This document shows, in pieces, positions 45,990-54,364 of a stretch of DNA of 59,362 nt. Origin of the DNA: Flaviflexus huanghaiensis (GTDB lineage: Bacteria; Actinomycetota; Actinomycetes; Actinomycetales; Actinomycetaceae); contig NZ_JACFAK010000016.1 of assembly GCF_014118685.1 (NCBI RefSeq), forward strand, positions 1-59,362, read 5' to 3'. How positions within the stretch are numbered: position 1 is the stretch's first letter; every line of letters starts with the position of its first letter. The notes beneath the pieces were generated by a model. The model did not search any database, was not told where the DNA came from, and saw only the letters and a program-made list of their open reading frames with translations. Position numbers and translations under genes: made by a program.

Positions 45990-46239
45990 GATCTCACGCT
46001 AGCGCCAAGTGAGCCCTCGCGATAGTCCGGAACCGTACGTGCCGCGCGGATCAAGACGGCGTGCTCGGTGGATCGAGGCCGTGCGGTTGACTCACGGACG
46101 CCTGCACTTCCCACACGGCGGCGAAAGTTCTCAGCGCGCGGGGCTCACGCGTTTCGCGTCACTCAACAATCATCACACTTTATTATTACTTGCTTTTCTC
46201 GTGATAATTTATGGGGGTCCTTAACGATCCACCAGGAGC
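45990..46239. promoter_or_regulatory. AT-rich promoter region of the DUF2249-P450 unit
   Basis: A stretch at about 46165-46215 is strikingly AT-rich for this genome and holds TATTAT and GATAAT (46203-46208), both -10-like, 30 or more bases before the DUF2249 start. No clear dyad was found. The rest of the 250-bp gap, which separates divergent genes, shows nothing further. Confidence 0.4.
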
Positions 46240-46500
46240 ATGATTATGGCCTGCCAGTGCAACCACACCAACCTTCTCGAGGAAACCCTCGATGCCACGT
46301 CGATCCCGCACGCGGTGCGTCACCCCGCGATCCTTGGCGCGCTCTCCGCGCTGCCCGTCAACGGCACAATCCTCCTCAAGGCTCCTCATATGCCGACACC
46401 GCTACTGGGTGAGATGAAGGACCTCGACGGCGCATTTGGATATGAGGTTGTCCAGGACGGTCCGTCCGAATGGGTTGTCCGAATCTGCCGAGAAGGCTGA
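46240..46500 (+). CDS. DUF2249 domain protein
   Basis: An 86-residue cytoplasmic protein (84 if the Met at 46246 is used). LDATSIPHAVRHPAILGALSAL and LKAPHMPTPLLGEM give the DUF2249 pattern, a small TusA-like alpha/beta fold. It has an N-terminal CQCNH that could bind a metal. GGAG precedes the start. The family often sits beside hemerythrin-like or P450 genes; its activity is unknown. It lies 20 bp before the P450 start, in the same transcription unit. Confidence 0.8.
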   Translation: MIMACQCNHTNLLEETLDATSIPHAVRHPAILGALSALPVNGTILLKAPHMPTPLLGEMKDLDGAFGYEVVQDGPSEWVVRICREG

Positions 46501-46519
46501 AGGGGAACAGCTCGTCTCA

Positions 46520-47614
46520 ATGACTGACGCCAGAACTCTTGGCGACCGCAGCCTCGCTCGCTGCCCCGTCTCCCACGACAACGGCTCGTGGTCGGTATGG
46601 GGCAACGACGAGGCTCGTCGCGTTGCCGAAGACCCGCACGTTTTCTCCTCCCGCGTCTCCCGCCACCTCAGTGTGCCAAACGGCATGGATGGCGACGAGC
46701 ACCGCCGGTTCCGCGCCGTCATCGACCGGCACCTTTCCGACGACATCATCGTCCCCCTCTATCCCGACTTCGAGCATATCGCTCTCGACGTCTACGGGTC
46801 AATGGGAGACAGTTTCGATGCGAACGTCTTCGGCAGCCTCGTCGCCGTGCGCTGTCAGAGCCGATGGCTCGGCTGGGATGCTGGCTACGAAGATGAGCTC
46901 CTGGCGTGGATCGCCGACAACCAGGCCGCAACCCGGTCTGGCGACTACTCCCGCACGGCAGCCGTTGCCGAGCAATTCGACTCGATCATCCGCCGAATCA
47001 TCGCCGACCAGCCGGGCGAGGCGACTGCCGCGCTCGTCAACGACACAGTCGAGGAGGCCGACGGTGAGCGCCCGCTTACCCACGCCGAAGTCGTGTCGAT
47101 TCTGCGCAACTGGACATCGGGCGATCTTGGCTCGATCACATACTCAATCGGCATCGTCGCCCACTTCCTCGCAACTCACCACTCGATCGCCGAGGAATTG
47201 CGCAGGTGCGATGAAACGGGCGATACGAGAGCGCTGGACATGGCACTCGACGAGATCCTCCGCATCGATGATCCGTTCCTCGCGAATCGCCGCAGGACGA
47301 CGAGGGACGTCACCATTGCCGGCCAGGACATTCCCGCTGGCGCCCTCCTCCACATTCAGTGGACCGCCGCCAACCGAGATCCCCGCGCCTTTGGCGACCC
47401 GGATGCCTACAACCCGGAAGGCAACGCGGCCCGGAACCTCGTCTATGGCGCTGGCCCGCACGTGTGTCCTGGCCGGACCCTGTCGACTCTCGAGCTGCGG
47501 GCGGCCCTCGTCGCGCTCCTGCGCGGCGGCGAACTCACGCTTGTTGGACATGCCACGCGCGAAGAATCCCCGGCGGGCGGGTACGCGGCCGTTCCGGTGA
47601 CGCGCGTCCGCTAA
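46520..47614 (+). CDS. Cytochrome P450
   Basis: A 364-residue P450. The heme loop is YGAGPHVCPGRTL with the thiolate Cys. The ExxR motif region lies in DEILRIDDPFLANRR, where the K-helix reads LDEILR. The I-helix is unusual: NWTSGDLGSITYSIG has no AGxxT threonine in the normal place. At about 364 residues it is on the short side. The frame is open upstream into the DUF2249 gene (TTG at 46475 is possible), but homology starts at MTDARTL. AAGGGG lies 14 bases before the ATG. No ferredoxin or reductase is adjacent. Confidence 0.85.
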   Translation: MTDARTLGDRSLARCPVSHDNGSWSVWGNDEARRVAEDPHVFSSRVSRHLSVPNGMDGDEHRRFRAVIDRHLSDDIIVPLYPDFEHIALDVYGSMGDSFDANVFGSLVAVRCQSRWLGWDAGYEDELLAWIADNQAATRSGDYSRTAAVAEQFDSIIRRIIADQPGEATAALVNDTVEEADGERPLTHAEVVSILRNWTSGDLGSITYSIGIVAHFLATHHSIAEELRRCDETGDTRALDMALDEILRIDDPFLANRRRTTRDVTIAGQDIPAGALLHIQWTAANRDPRAFGDPDAYNPEGNAARNLVYGAGPHVCPGRTLSTLELRAALVALLRGGELTLVGHATREESPAGGYAAVPVTRVR

Positions 47615-47706
47615 CCGTCGTTCCCCTGGGGAGTGTCTCTCACTGTGGCGGCCCATCCTGCCCGCACCAGCACGGGGTACTATCACCTCGACCAACGGAG
47701 GGCATG

Positions 47707-49083
47707 ATGCCACGGAGACAGTCCACACCAGCCGCGATCCTCATCACCGGACTCGCGCTCTTTGCGATGTATTTCGGCGCCGGAAACCTCATCTTCCCGG
47801 CAATGATTGGCATGACCGCGGGAGAGAACGTTAACCCCGTCATCATCGGATTCCTCCTCACCGGCGTCGCGCTGCCCGCGCTCGGCATGGTTGCATCATC
47901 GACACAGCGGCGAGGTGAGCACGACGGGATCGCCTCCCGCATCGGGCGTTATCCGAGCCTTGTCTTCACGGTCGCGATCTTCCTCTCGACCGGCATGCTC
48001 TATGCGATACCCCGCGTGGCGACGGTCAGCTTCGAGATGGCGGCGGTGCCTATCCTCACCGGTAGCGCAGGTGGCGAGACGAGCCAGCTCGACCTTTTCA
48101 TTTATACGGTCATCTTCTTCACCGCAGTCGGCGTCGTCGCCCTCAACCCTGGCAGGCTCGTCGACCGGCTCGGCACGTATCTCACACCAGCGCTCCTCAT
48201 CGTCCTCGCTATCCTCATTGTCACGGCGCTTGTGACGATGGAGAGCGTGAGTGTGCAACCCTCGCCGGACTATGCGAATGATCCGCTCCCGGCAGGGCTT
48301 CTGCAGGGCTATTACACGATGGACGCGATCGCGTCTCTCGTCTTCTCAGGCGTCATCCTTTCCGCCCTCGCACGCTCCGGCTTCACCACGCGGCGCAAGC
48401 TCATCTGGGGGTCTACCTTGGCTGCCGGAGTGGCCGGCATCGGGCTGACGATTGTCTACCTCGGACTCGCAGCGGTCGGCACGCGGGTTGCAGGCCAGGG
48501 CCTCGACGACGGCGCCGCTGGGCTGGCCTATGCCGCGTCCAAGGCACTCGGCCCGGTCGGTCAGGCAGTGTTCTCTGCGGTCGCGATCCTCGCCTGCCTC
48601 ACGACCGCCATCGGCCTCATCGGCGCATCATCGCAGTACTTCCGCAAGCTGTTTCCCAAACTCACGCATCCCATGCTCGTCCTCATCCAGAGCCTTGTCG
48701 CTCTCAGCCTTGCCAACCTCGGGTTGGAGACGATCCTCGAGATCGTCACGCCCGTCAACCAACTGCTCTACCCCATCGCAATTTGCATCATCGCAATCGC
48801 CTTGATCGATGTCGTAACCCCAGGCATGCTTCACTGGACGTACCGCCTCTCTGCCTGGACCGCCGCTGTCGTTGCGATACCAGAGGCCCTGTGGGCGACA
48901 AAGATCTCGGCATTTGACGGGCTACGGGATTGGCTCGATGTGCTTCCCGCCGGCTCGGTCAATATGGGGTGGGTGGTTCCCGCCCTCGTCGCCGCCCTCA
49001 TCGGGGCCATTCTCGATCTATCCCAGGGCAGGCTCCGGCCCGTCACAGGTGGGAACGAACTCCCGATCCTCATTTACGAATAG
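47707..49083 (+). CDS. brnQ: Branched-chain amino acid transporter (BrnQ/LivCS family)
   Basis: A 458-residue Na+-coupled symporter for Leu/Ile/Val with 12 predicted spans. The N-terminal signature LALFAMYFGAGNLIFPAMIG is diagnostic. The start at 47707 is preferred because GGAGGG ends four bases upstream; an ATG three bases earlier is too close. TACTAT about 30 bp upstream is a -10 candidate. Confidence 0.92.
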   Translation: MPRRQSTPAAILITGLALFAMYFGAGNLIFPAMIGMTAGENVNPVIIGFLLTGVALPALGMVASSTQRRGEHDGIASRIGRYPSLVFTVAIFLSTGMLYAIPRVATVSFEMAAVPILTGSAGGETSQLDLFIYTVIFFTAVGVVALNPGRLVDRLGTYLTPALLIVLAILIVTALVTMESVSVQPSPDYANDPLPAGLLQGYYTMDAIASLVFSGVILSALARSGFTTRRKLIWGSTLAAGVAGIGLTIVYLGLAAVGTRVAGQGLDDGAAGLAYAASKALGPVGQAVFSAVAILACLTTAIGLIGASSQYFRKLFPKLTHPMLVLIQSLVALSLANLGLETILEIVTPVNQLLYPIAICIIAIALIDVVTPGMLHWTYRLSAWTAAVVAIPEALWATKISAFDGLRDWLDVLPAGSVNMGWVVPALVAALIGAILDLSQGRLRPVTGGNELPILIYE

Positions 49084-49135
49084 TCGTGATCTGCGAAGAG
49101 CCGCCCGGCTCGGCACAGTCTAGGACTGTTCGTCA

Positions 49136-49882
49136 CTACCCTGCGGCGCCGCGTCTCAGTGCGACGCCGGTGCTGAAATCTTGACGTTGACCGCCCACGT
49201 GCTCGATGTAGTCGGGGAAGACTGTCAGCTGGCTGCGGTACTTCGACAGGGCCTCAAGGACCACGTCAAGGTAGGCGTGTAACTCGATCCTCTCGAAGGC
49301 CGGGTCGTGGGGATCGGATGCGATCTCGACGAATGGCACTCCCTCATCACGGGCCGCGCGGGCCGCGATGAGGTGCGTGTGCACATGGTCTGGATGACCG
49401 TACGTGCCCGCATGATCATAGGAAATGACGGACGTTGGATGGACGGTACGGATAAGGGCGGAAAGGTCAGCGGCAGCCTCGTCGACGGAGGCGGAAGTCA
49501 ACATCGTGGGATCCTCGTGGTCAGCAGGCCCAGCCACGCCCTCCTCCAACCACACCATTCCAGAATCTGTGTACCGCCGATCCTCCAGGTGTCCTGCTCG
49601 CGCAGGAGCCTGGCCGAGCCAATGATGCTGCGTCACGCCAAGGACGCCAACAGCGCGCTCGAGCTCCCGCTCGCGGAACTCGGTGAGTTCTTGCGCGCTG
49701 ATGTCAGCCGGAACGACCCCGGTCACTGCCTCTCCGCGCTCACCGCGCGTACATGTCACAACAACAGTGTCGATACCGCTGTGACTGCATGCTGCGATAA
49801 GGGCGCCCGTCGATAGCGTCTCGTCGTCGGGGTGAGCATGGACAAACAGTGCGCGCTCACCCAGAAGGTCGGGCAGATTCAT
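49136..49882 (-). CDS. PIG-L family deacetylase (MshB-like)
   Basis: A 248-residue zinc hydrolase. The AHPDDE motif (16-21) holds the metal ligands and base, and the third ligand lies in YDHAGTYGHPDHVHTH. TCTRGERGE and DSGM further resemble MshB, which deacetylates GlcNAc-inositol in mycothiol synthesis, and Mca. It is shorter than mycobacterial MshB (about 300). The start at 49882 has GAGGAGAAG upstream and overlaps the stop of the MshA-like gene (ATGA). This neighbourhood supports a sugar-deacetylation step on the glycosyltransferase product. Confidence 0.85.
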   Translation of the reverse strand: MNLPDLLGERALFVHAHPDDETLSTGALIAACSHSGIDTVVVTCTRGERGEAVTGVVPADISAQELTEFRERELERAVGVLGVTQHHWLGQAPARAGHLEDRRYTDSGMVWLEEGVAGPADHEDPTMLTSASVDEAAADLSALIRTVHPTSVISYDHAGTYGHPDHVHTHLIAARAARDEGVPFVEIASDPHDPAFERIELHAYLDVVLEALSKYRSQLTVFPDYIEHVGGQRQDFSTGVALRRGAAG

Positions 49883-51054
49883 TCCACTTCTCCTCGGTAG
49901 ACATCGACGAGTTCCCGGGCTGCTTCTCGCCAGCCTCGGCTGAGCGCGAACTGTCTCGCGGACCGGCTGAGTCGCTCGCGTAACCCTGGATCGTCGAGAA
50001 TCCTCTCGATCGCGGCCGCCCATTGACGAGGATCGCGGGACGGGATGAGGTAACCGCTGTCACCGTCGAGGACGGAGTCGACCATCCCGCCGACGCGGGA
50101 GGCAATGACGGGGGTGCCGCAGGCGGCCGCCTCAACGTTGATGATTCCATACGTTTCGGAGTGGCTCGGGTTGAGCAACACCTGGGCCCCGCTGAGGAGC
50201 CGTGCAAGCTCGTCCCTGCCCATCGAACCCCGGTATTCGATGAACTCCTCAAGGCCAAGTTCCTCCCCGAGCGCACGCACCTGCTGTGTATATCCGGGAA
50301 AGTCTGATGCTGGCTCACCAGCGATGACGAGCCGCGGCCGTTTCGCTTCGTGGATCTCCGCGAGCGCCCGGATCGCCAAGTCGACACCTTTGAGCGGCTG
50401 GAGCCGGGCGGCAAAGACGAGATAGGGCTCCGGGTCGACTCCGGTGGGACGGAACGTTTCTGAGTCGACTGCCGGATGGACGATCGAAAAACGCTCGGGA
50501 TCGGCTCCGTAGCGGGCAATGATTGTGTCCGCTTCAAAACGGCTCACGGCGACGATGCGATCCGATTCGTTAGCGATGAACCGTTCCCCAGCTGGCCTGC
50601 CCGGGGACTCGGGCTGCTCGCCCGCACCCCAATCTTCGCCCACCGGCGCCGCGACCGAGTGGTAGCTCTGGACGTGGGGGACGCCTCTCTCTTGGGCGAC
50701 CGGGATAGCGGCAGCACCCGCGAACCAGTGGTGGGAGTGGATGACATCGACCGGTTCCCACCAGTCATCGAGAGCCGCTGTGAACGGCTCGATGAGCTGT
50801 TCGGAGTCGGCCTTGGCGAGGGGATGTTCGGGACCGGCTGAGAGATAAACGAGCCGGAGGTTGGGGGCCAGCTCCACAGCATCGGGAAGCTCAGGGCTGT
50901 CCCTGCGTGTAATGAGAGTGACGTCGTGGCCCTCCGCGGCAAGGTGCTGAGCGGTGTTGAGCAGGTAGACGTTGAGCCCGCCCGCCTCCCCCATTCCCGG
51001 TTGCAGGACCGGGGACGTGTGGAGAACAGTGAGCGCGATGCGCAGAACGGGCAT
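49879..51054 (-). CDS. GT4 glycosyltransferase (MshA-like)
   Basis: A 391-residue GT-B glycosyltransferase. The N-terminal glycine loop LHTSPVLQPGMGEAGGLNVY (12-30) closely follows the MshA pattern TSPxxQPGxGDxGGMNVY. HSHHWFAGAAA, VHPAVDSETF and the EX7E motif in SETYGIINVEA complete the GT4 signature. MshA joins GlcNAc to inositol-1-phosphate at the start of mycothiol synthesis; a sucrose-synthase-like role is also possible. Overlap with the MshB-like deacetylase supports a two-step pathway. No mshC or mshD is in the window. Confidence 0.85.
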   Translation of the reverse strand: MPVLRIALTVLHTSPVLQPGMGEAGGLNVYLLNTAQHLAAEGHDVTLITRRDSPELPDAVELAPNLRLVYLSAGPEHPLAKADSEQLIEPFTAALDDWWEPVDVIHSHHWFAGAAAIPVAQERGVPHVQSYHSVAAPVGEDWGAGEQPESPGRPAGERFIANESDRIVAVSRFEADTIIARYGADPERFSIVHPAVDSETFRPTGVDPEPYLVFAARLQPLKGVDLAIRALAEIHEAKRPRLVIAGEPASDFPGYTQQVRALGEELGLEEFIEYRGSMGRDELARLLSGAQVLLNPSHSETYGIINVEAAACGTPVIASRVGGMVDSVLDGDSGYLIPSRDPRQWAAAIERILDDPGLRERLSRSARQFALSRGWREAARELVDVYRGEVE

Positions 51055-51243
51055 TCAGCCTCCCTTTGACTTAGCCAGCCGGAGGCGGCCAGCAATGACA
51101 ACTAATATAACGTTCGCGCATGTTCCGGGGCCAAAGCGCCCCAGGAATCTCGCACACGCATGGCGCCCTTCGCCGACCGGTGAATCTCTCCCCCTCAGCG
51201 CAACCGCGCCATATGGTGGACGTCACGCTAGGAAAGGACATTC

Positions 51244-51894
51244 ATGAAATACCTCATCATCGGCGGGCACGGCAAGGTTGCTCTTCTAACCTCAACGATC
51301 CTCGCAGGTGGCGGCCATGACGTCACCTCCATCATCCGCAATCCCGACCACAGCGACGACGTCACGGAGACCGGGGCAACGCCAGTTGTCCTCGACGTTG
51401 AGACCGCAGCGCGCGACGACCTGGCTGGGGCGTTTAGCGGGCACGACGCGATCATCTGGGCCGCTGGTGCCGGCGGAGGTAGCCCTGCCCGGACACGCGC
51501 AGTTGACCTCGAAGCCGCAAAGTGGTCAATGGACGCCGCGAAGGACGCCGGTGTCTCCCGCTATGTCATGGTCTCCTACCTCGGCTCACGCCTTGACCAC
51601 GGCGTGCCCGAGTCCGACCCCTTCTACACGTACGCCGAGGCGAAGGCCAAGGCCGATGAGTACCTGCGCGGTTCAGGCCTCGATTACACGATTCTCGGCC
51701 CGGGCCGGCTCACACTCGACGAACCCACGGGGAAGATTACAGCGGTTGAGCAGGGCGAGCAGACGACGTCAACCGACACATCACGCGGCAATGTCGCTCA
51801 CGCCATTGCCGCCGCATTGAAATCGCCGGCCTCAAACGGGCGGACGATCGGGTTCGTCGACGGGGATACGCCGATCGAAGACGTCTTTGCCTAG
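51244..51894 (+). CDS. NAD(P)H-binding atypical SDR
   Basis: A 216-residue Rossmann-fold protein with glycine motif IIGGHGKVALL near the N-terminus, WAAGAGGG, and VSYLGSRLDHG with later ILGPGRLTLDEPTG. It matches the YwnB/BVR-B-like group often induced by oxidative or thiol stress, with no known substrate. AGGAAAGGA precedes the ATG. It is unlinked to its neighbours. Confidence 0.85.
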   Translation: MKYLIIGGHGKVALLTSTILAGGGHDVTSIIRNPDHSDDVTETGATPVVLDVETAARDDLAGAFSGHDAIIWAAGAGGGSPARTRAVDLEAAKWSMDAAKDAGVSRYVMVSYLGSRLDHGVPESDPFYTYAEAKAKADEYLRGSGLDYTILGPGRLTLDEPTGKITAVEQGEQTTSTDTSRGNVAHAIAAALKSPASNGRTIGFVDGDTPIEDVFA

Positions 51895-52005
51895 GGATGT
51901 AACGGTCTGACAGCCGCACCTTGTGAGGTGGACATCACAGCCAGGGTTCGGCACCATGGTCGTGGGCCCGTTTCGCAATGGCGGGGAACGGGTCCGCTGG
52001 GCCGG

Positions 52006-52587
52006 TTATGAGCTGAACTCACCCATGCTGACAAAGAGCTCGGTGACGAGAACGCGCGCGGTCTGTCTGATATCCCTGCCCTCGGACAGCGCCTCGACAG
52101 CCGCACCGTCGACGATAGCAAGGACAAGCCGCCCAGACAGTCTCGAACCCAGCCAGGCAAGGACCGATTCGATTGCCGCGTCGAGGGCAGGCCGGTTCTT
52201 GTCGTACACGCTTCGCACAGCCGGGTACTCGGCCGCGGCTGCGAGCTGCAGGTAGTGGTTCTCGAGCGGGGCGTCGGAAGGCAAACACGCCTTGAGCACG
52301 ACTTCGACCGCATCGCCCATACTCGTCGGCGGCTCGTGCTTTTCGAACTCGGCTGCCACACGCTCCGCGCGACCAATCCATCGTCCGAAGTTGAGGGCAG
52401 CGGCCTGACCAAGAAGGTCGTCCAGGCCCGTGAAGTAGTATGTTGTCGCGGACAGCGATGCAGAAGCTCGCGCCGCTACCTTGCGGTGGGAAACGGCTCC
52501 GGGACCCTCGTCACGGAGGATCTCTGCCGCCGCAAGCACGAGATCCTGCTGTCGCTGCTCACCTTTCGTCAGACTTGGCGTCGTCAT
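52006..52587 (-). CDS. TetR family transcriptional regulator
   Basis: A 193-residue regulator. The HTH (about 12-58) has AAEILRDEGPGAVSHRKVAARA followed by SASLSATTYYFTGLDDLL; it is of the TetR type with YYF in place of YxHF. The C-terminal ligand domain has no recognisable specificity. It is divergent from arc, with a dyad in the shared region, so it may affect the pupylation operon; this is positional inference. Confidence 0.85.
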   Translation of the reverse strand: MTTPSLTKGEQRQQDLVLAAAEILRDEGPGAVSHRKVAARASASLSATTYYFTGLDDLLGQAAALNFGRWIGRAERVAAEFEKHEPPTSMGDAVEVVLKACLPSDAPLENHYLQLAAAAEYPAVRSVYDKNRPALDAAIESVLAWLGSRLSGRLVLAIVDGAAVEALSEGRDIRQTARVLVTELFVSMGEFSS

Positions 52588-52701
52588 GTCGTCCTACTTT
52601 AGTTGCTCCGTGAATATGCAGCCGAAACGGCTACGGCACTCCAGCAGACCGGATACGCATGCGCATCTTCCCACCAGTTCCCTAAAGTCCCAGGTCAACG
52701 G

Positions 52702-52728
52702 TAGCACAAGAATGGTACTATCGTGCTA
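52702..52728. promoter_or_regulatory. Promoter and dyad upstream of arc
   Basis: TACTAT (52716-52721) is a -10 candidate 35 bp before the arc ATG. It is bracketed by TAGCAC (52702-52707) and its complement GTGCTA (52723-52728), an interrupted dyad suitable for a dimeric repressor. Confidence 0.4.
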
Positions 52729-52756
52729 GAAATCAGGATGGAGTCAAGGACGACAC

Positions 52757-54364
52757 ATGGAAGATCTCTCCACTCGCTCACAAGGCAACAATAGCTTGGC
52801 CGACACCCACGAGCTCTCGGCCGATTATCAGACACTGGCGCGCAATAACGACCGGCTTGCCTCGGCCCTTCGTGCCGCGCGGCAAGAGCTCGCGACCGTG
52901 CACGACCAGGTGCGGCAACTAACCTCGACCCCCAACACATTCGGTGTCATCGCCACGGTCCACAGGACGGAACGCACGGTTGATGTCATCGTTTCCGGCC
53001 GCAAGCTTCGTTGCTCCGTGGCCGAGACCGTCCCACTCGCGTGCCTCCATCCCGGCCGAGAGATCGTGCTCAACGAGCACATGTGCGTCATTTCGAGCGA
53101 GAGCTTCGATGACGTCGGCGATCTTGTCATGGTGACTGACTTCCTCGACGATGCGCGGATTACGGTTCGCGTGCGAGATGAAGATGAGAAGGTGCTAAGG
53201 CTCGCGGAGAGTCTCATCAGTGCCGCCGGCAAGCCCAAGGTCCGGCCCGGCGACATCGTTCGCGCGGACGTCCGCGGTGGCTTCGCGTACGAGCGAGTCG
53301 AGCGTGAAGACACCGAAGAGCTCATGCTCGAAGAGGTGCCGGATGTCGACTACGAGGATGTCGGCGGGCTCACGCACGAGATCGCCTCCATTCGCGACTC
53401 GATCGAAGTTCCGTTCCTTTTCCCCGATCACTATCGCGCCCACCGCCTGCGCGCCCCGAAGGGGATCCTCCTCTACGGGCCTCCCGGATGCGGAAAGACT
53501 CTTATCGCAAAAGCAGTCGCGACCTCGCTCGCACGGACAGCTGCGGCGAAGACGGGCGACATTGAGGCCCGATCCTTCTTCATTTCCGTCAAGGGCCCCG
53601 AGCTCCTAACAAAATATGTCGGCGAGACCGAGCGGCAGATCCGCAGAATCTTCTCCCGAGCCCGTCAGCGTGCGAAGGGCGGGATGCCGGTCATCGTCTT
53701 TTTCGACGAGATGGATTCACTGTTCCGCACGCGCGGCACAGGCCGCTCATCCGATGTTGAGACGACGATCGTTCCCCAGCTACTCGCTGAGATCGATGGA
53801 GTCGAAGAACTTGACAACGTCATCGTCATCGGCGCAACAAACAGGGAGGACATGATCGATCCGGCGATCGTCCGGCCCGGTCGACTCGATGTGAAGATTC
53901 GGATCTCCCGACCGGATAAAGAGGCGGCGGCCGACATCCTCGCGAAATATCTCGTGCCTGACCTTCCGCTCGATCGCGGCGAGGTGGAGCGCGCAGGATC
54001 AGCAGCGGGTGCCGTCGACTCTCTCATCCGAACGATCGTCGACCGTCTCTACGTCCGAGACGAGGACGCCGCCCAAGTCGAGGTCACCTTTGACTCGGGC
54101 GACACCGAGATCCTCTACGCCCACGACTTCGCATCCGGCGCCATGCTCGCCAATATCGTCGACCGTGCGAAAAAGCTGTCAATCAAAGACCAGCTAGCTG
54201 GCCTGCGGGGCGGCATCTCCCGCCAGCACGCGACGGCCGCCGTTGAGGACGAGATAAGCGAGAATGCCAGTCTCCACTCGTCGGGGACGCTGGAAGATTG
54301 GGAGCGTCTCATCGGCCGCCGCGGCCAGCGCATCACGCGCGTACACCTCCTGAGGAAAAAATGA
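52757..54364 (+). CDS. arc: ARC/Mpa, AAA+ ATPase of the pupylation system
   Basis: A 535-residue AAA+ unfoldase that recognises Pup. Residues 22-57 form the coiled coil that binds Pup. Two OB domains follow (about 60-185). The AAA module has Walker A GPPGCGKT (241-248), the pore loop KYVGE (286-290), Walker B FFDEMD (315-320) and the arginine-finger segment RPGRLD (373-378). Proteasome-bearing actinobacteria end this protein in GQYL-like residues that dock into the 20S core; this one ends HLLRKK. The protein may therefore act as a stand-alone unfoldase, as proposed for Corynebacterium ARC. It heads an operon with dop, pup and pafA, overlapping dop by 4 bp. Confidence 0.95.
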   Translation: MEDLSTRSQGNNSLADTHELSADYQTLARNNDRLASALRAARQELATVHDQVRQLTSTPNTFGVIATVHRTERTVDVIVSGRKLRCSVAETVPLACLHPGREIVLNEHMCVISSESFDDVGDLVMVTDFLDDARITVRVRDEDEKVLRLAESLISAAGKPKVRPGDIVRADVRGGFAYERVEREDTEELMLEEVPDVDYEDVGGLTHEIASIRDSIEVPFLFPDHYRAHRLRAPKGILLYGPPGCGKTLIAKAVATSLARTAAAKTGDIEARSFFISVKGPELLTKYVGETERQIRRIFSRARQRAKGGMPVIVFFDEMDSLFRTRGTGRSSDVETTIVPQLLAEIDGVEELDNVIVIGATNREDMIDPAIVRPGRLDVKIRISRPDKEAAADILAKYLVPDLPLDRGEVERAGSAAGAVDSLIRTIVDRLYVRDEDAAQVEVTFDSGDTEILYAHDFASGAMLANIVDRAKKLSIKDQLAGLRGGISRQHATAAVEDEISENASLHSSGTLEDWERLIGRRGQRITRVHLLRKK

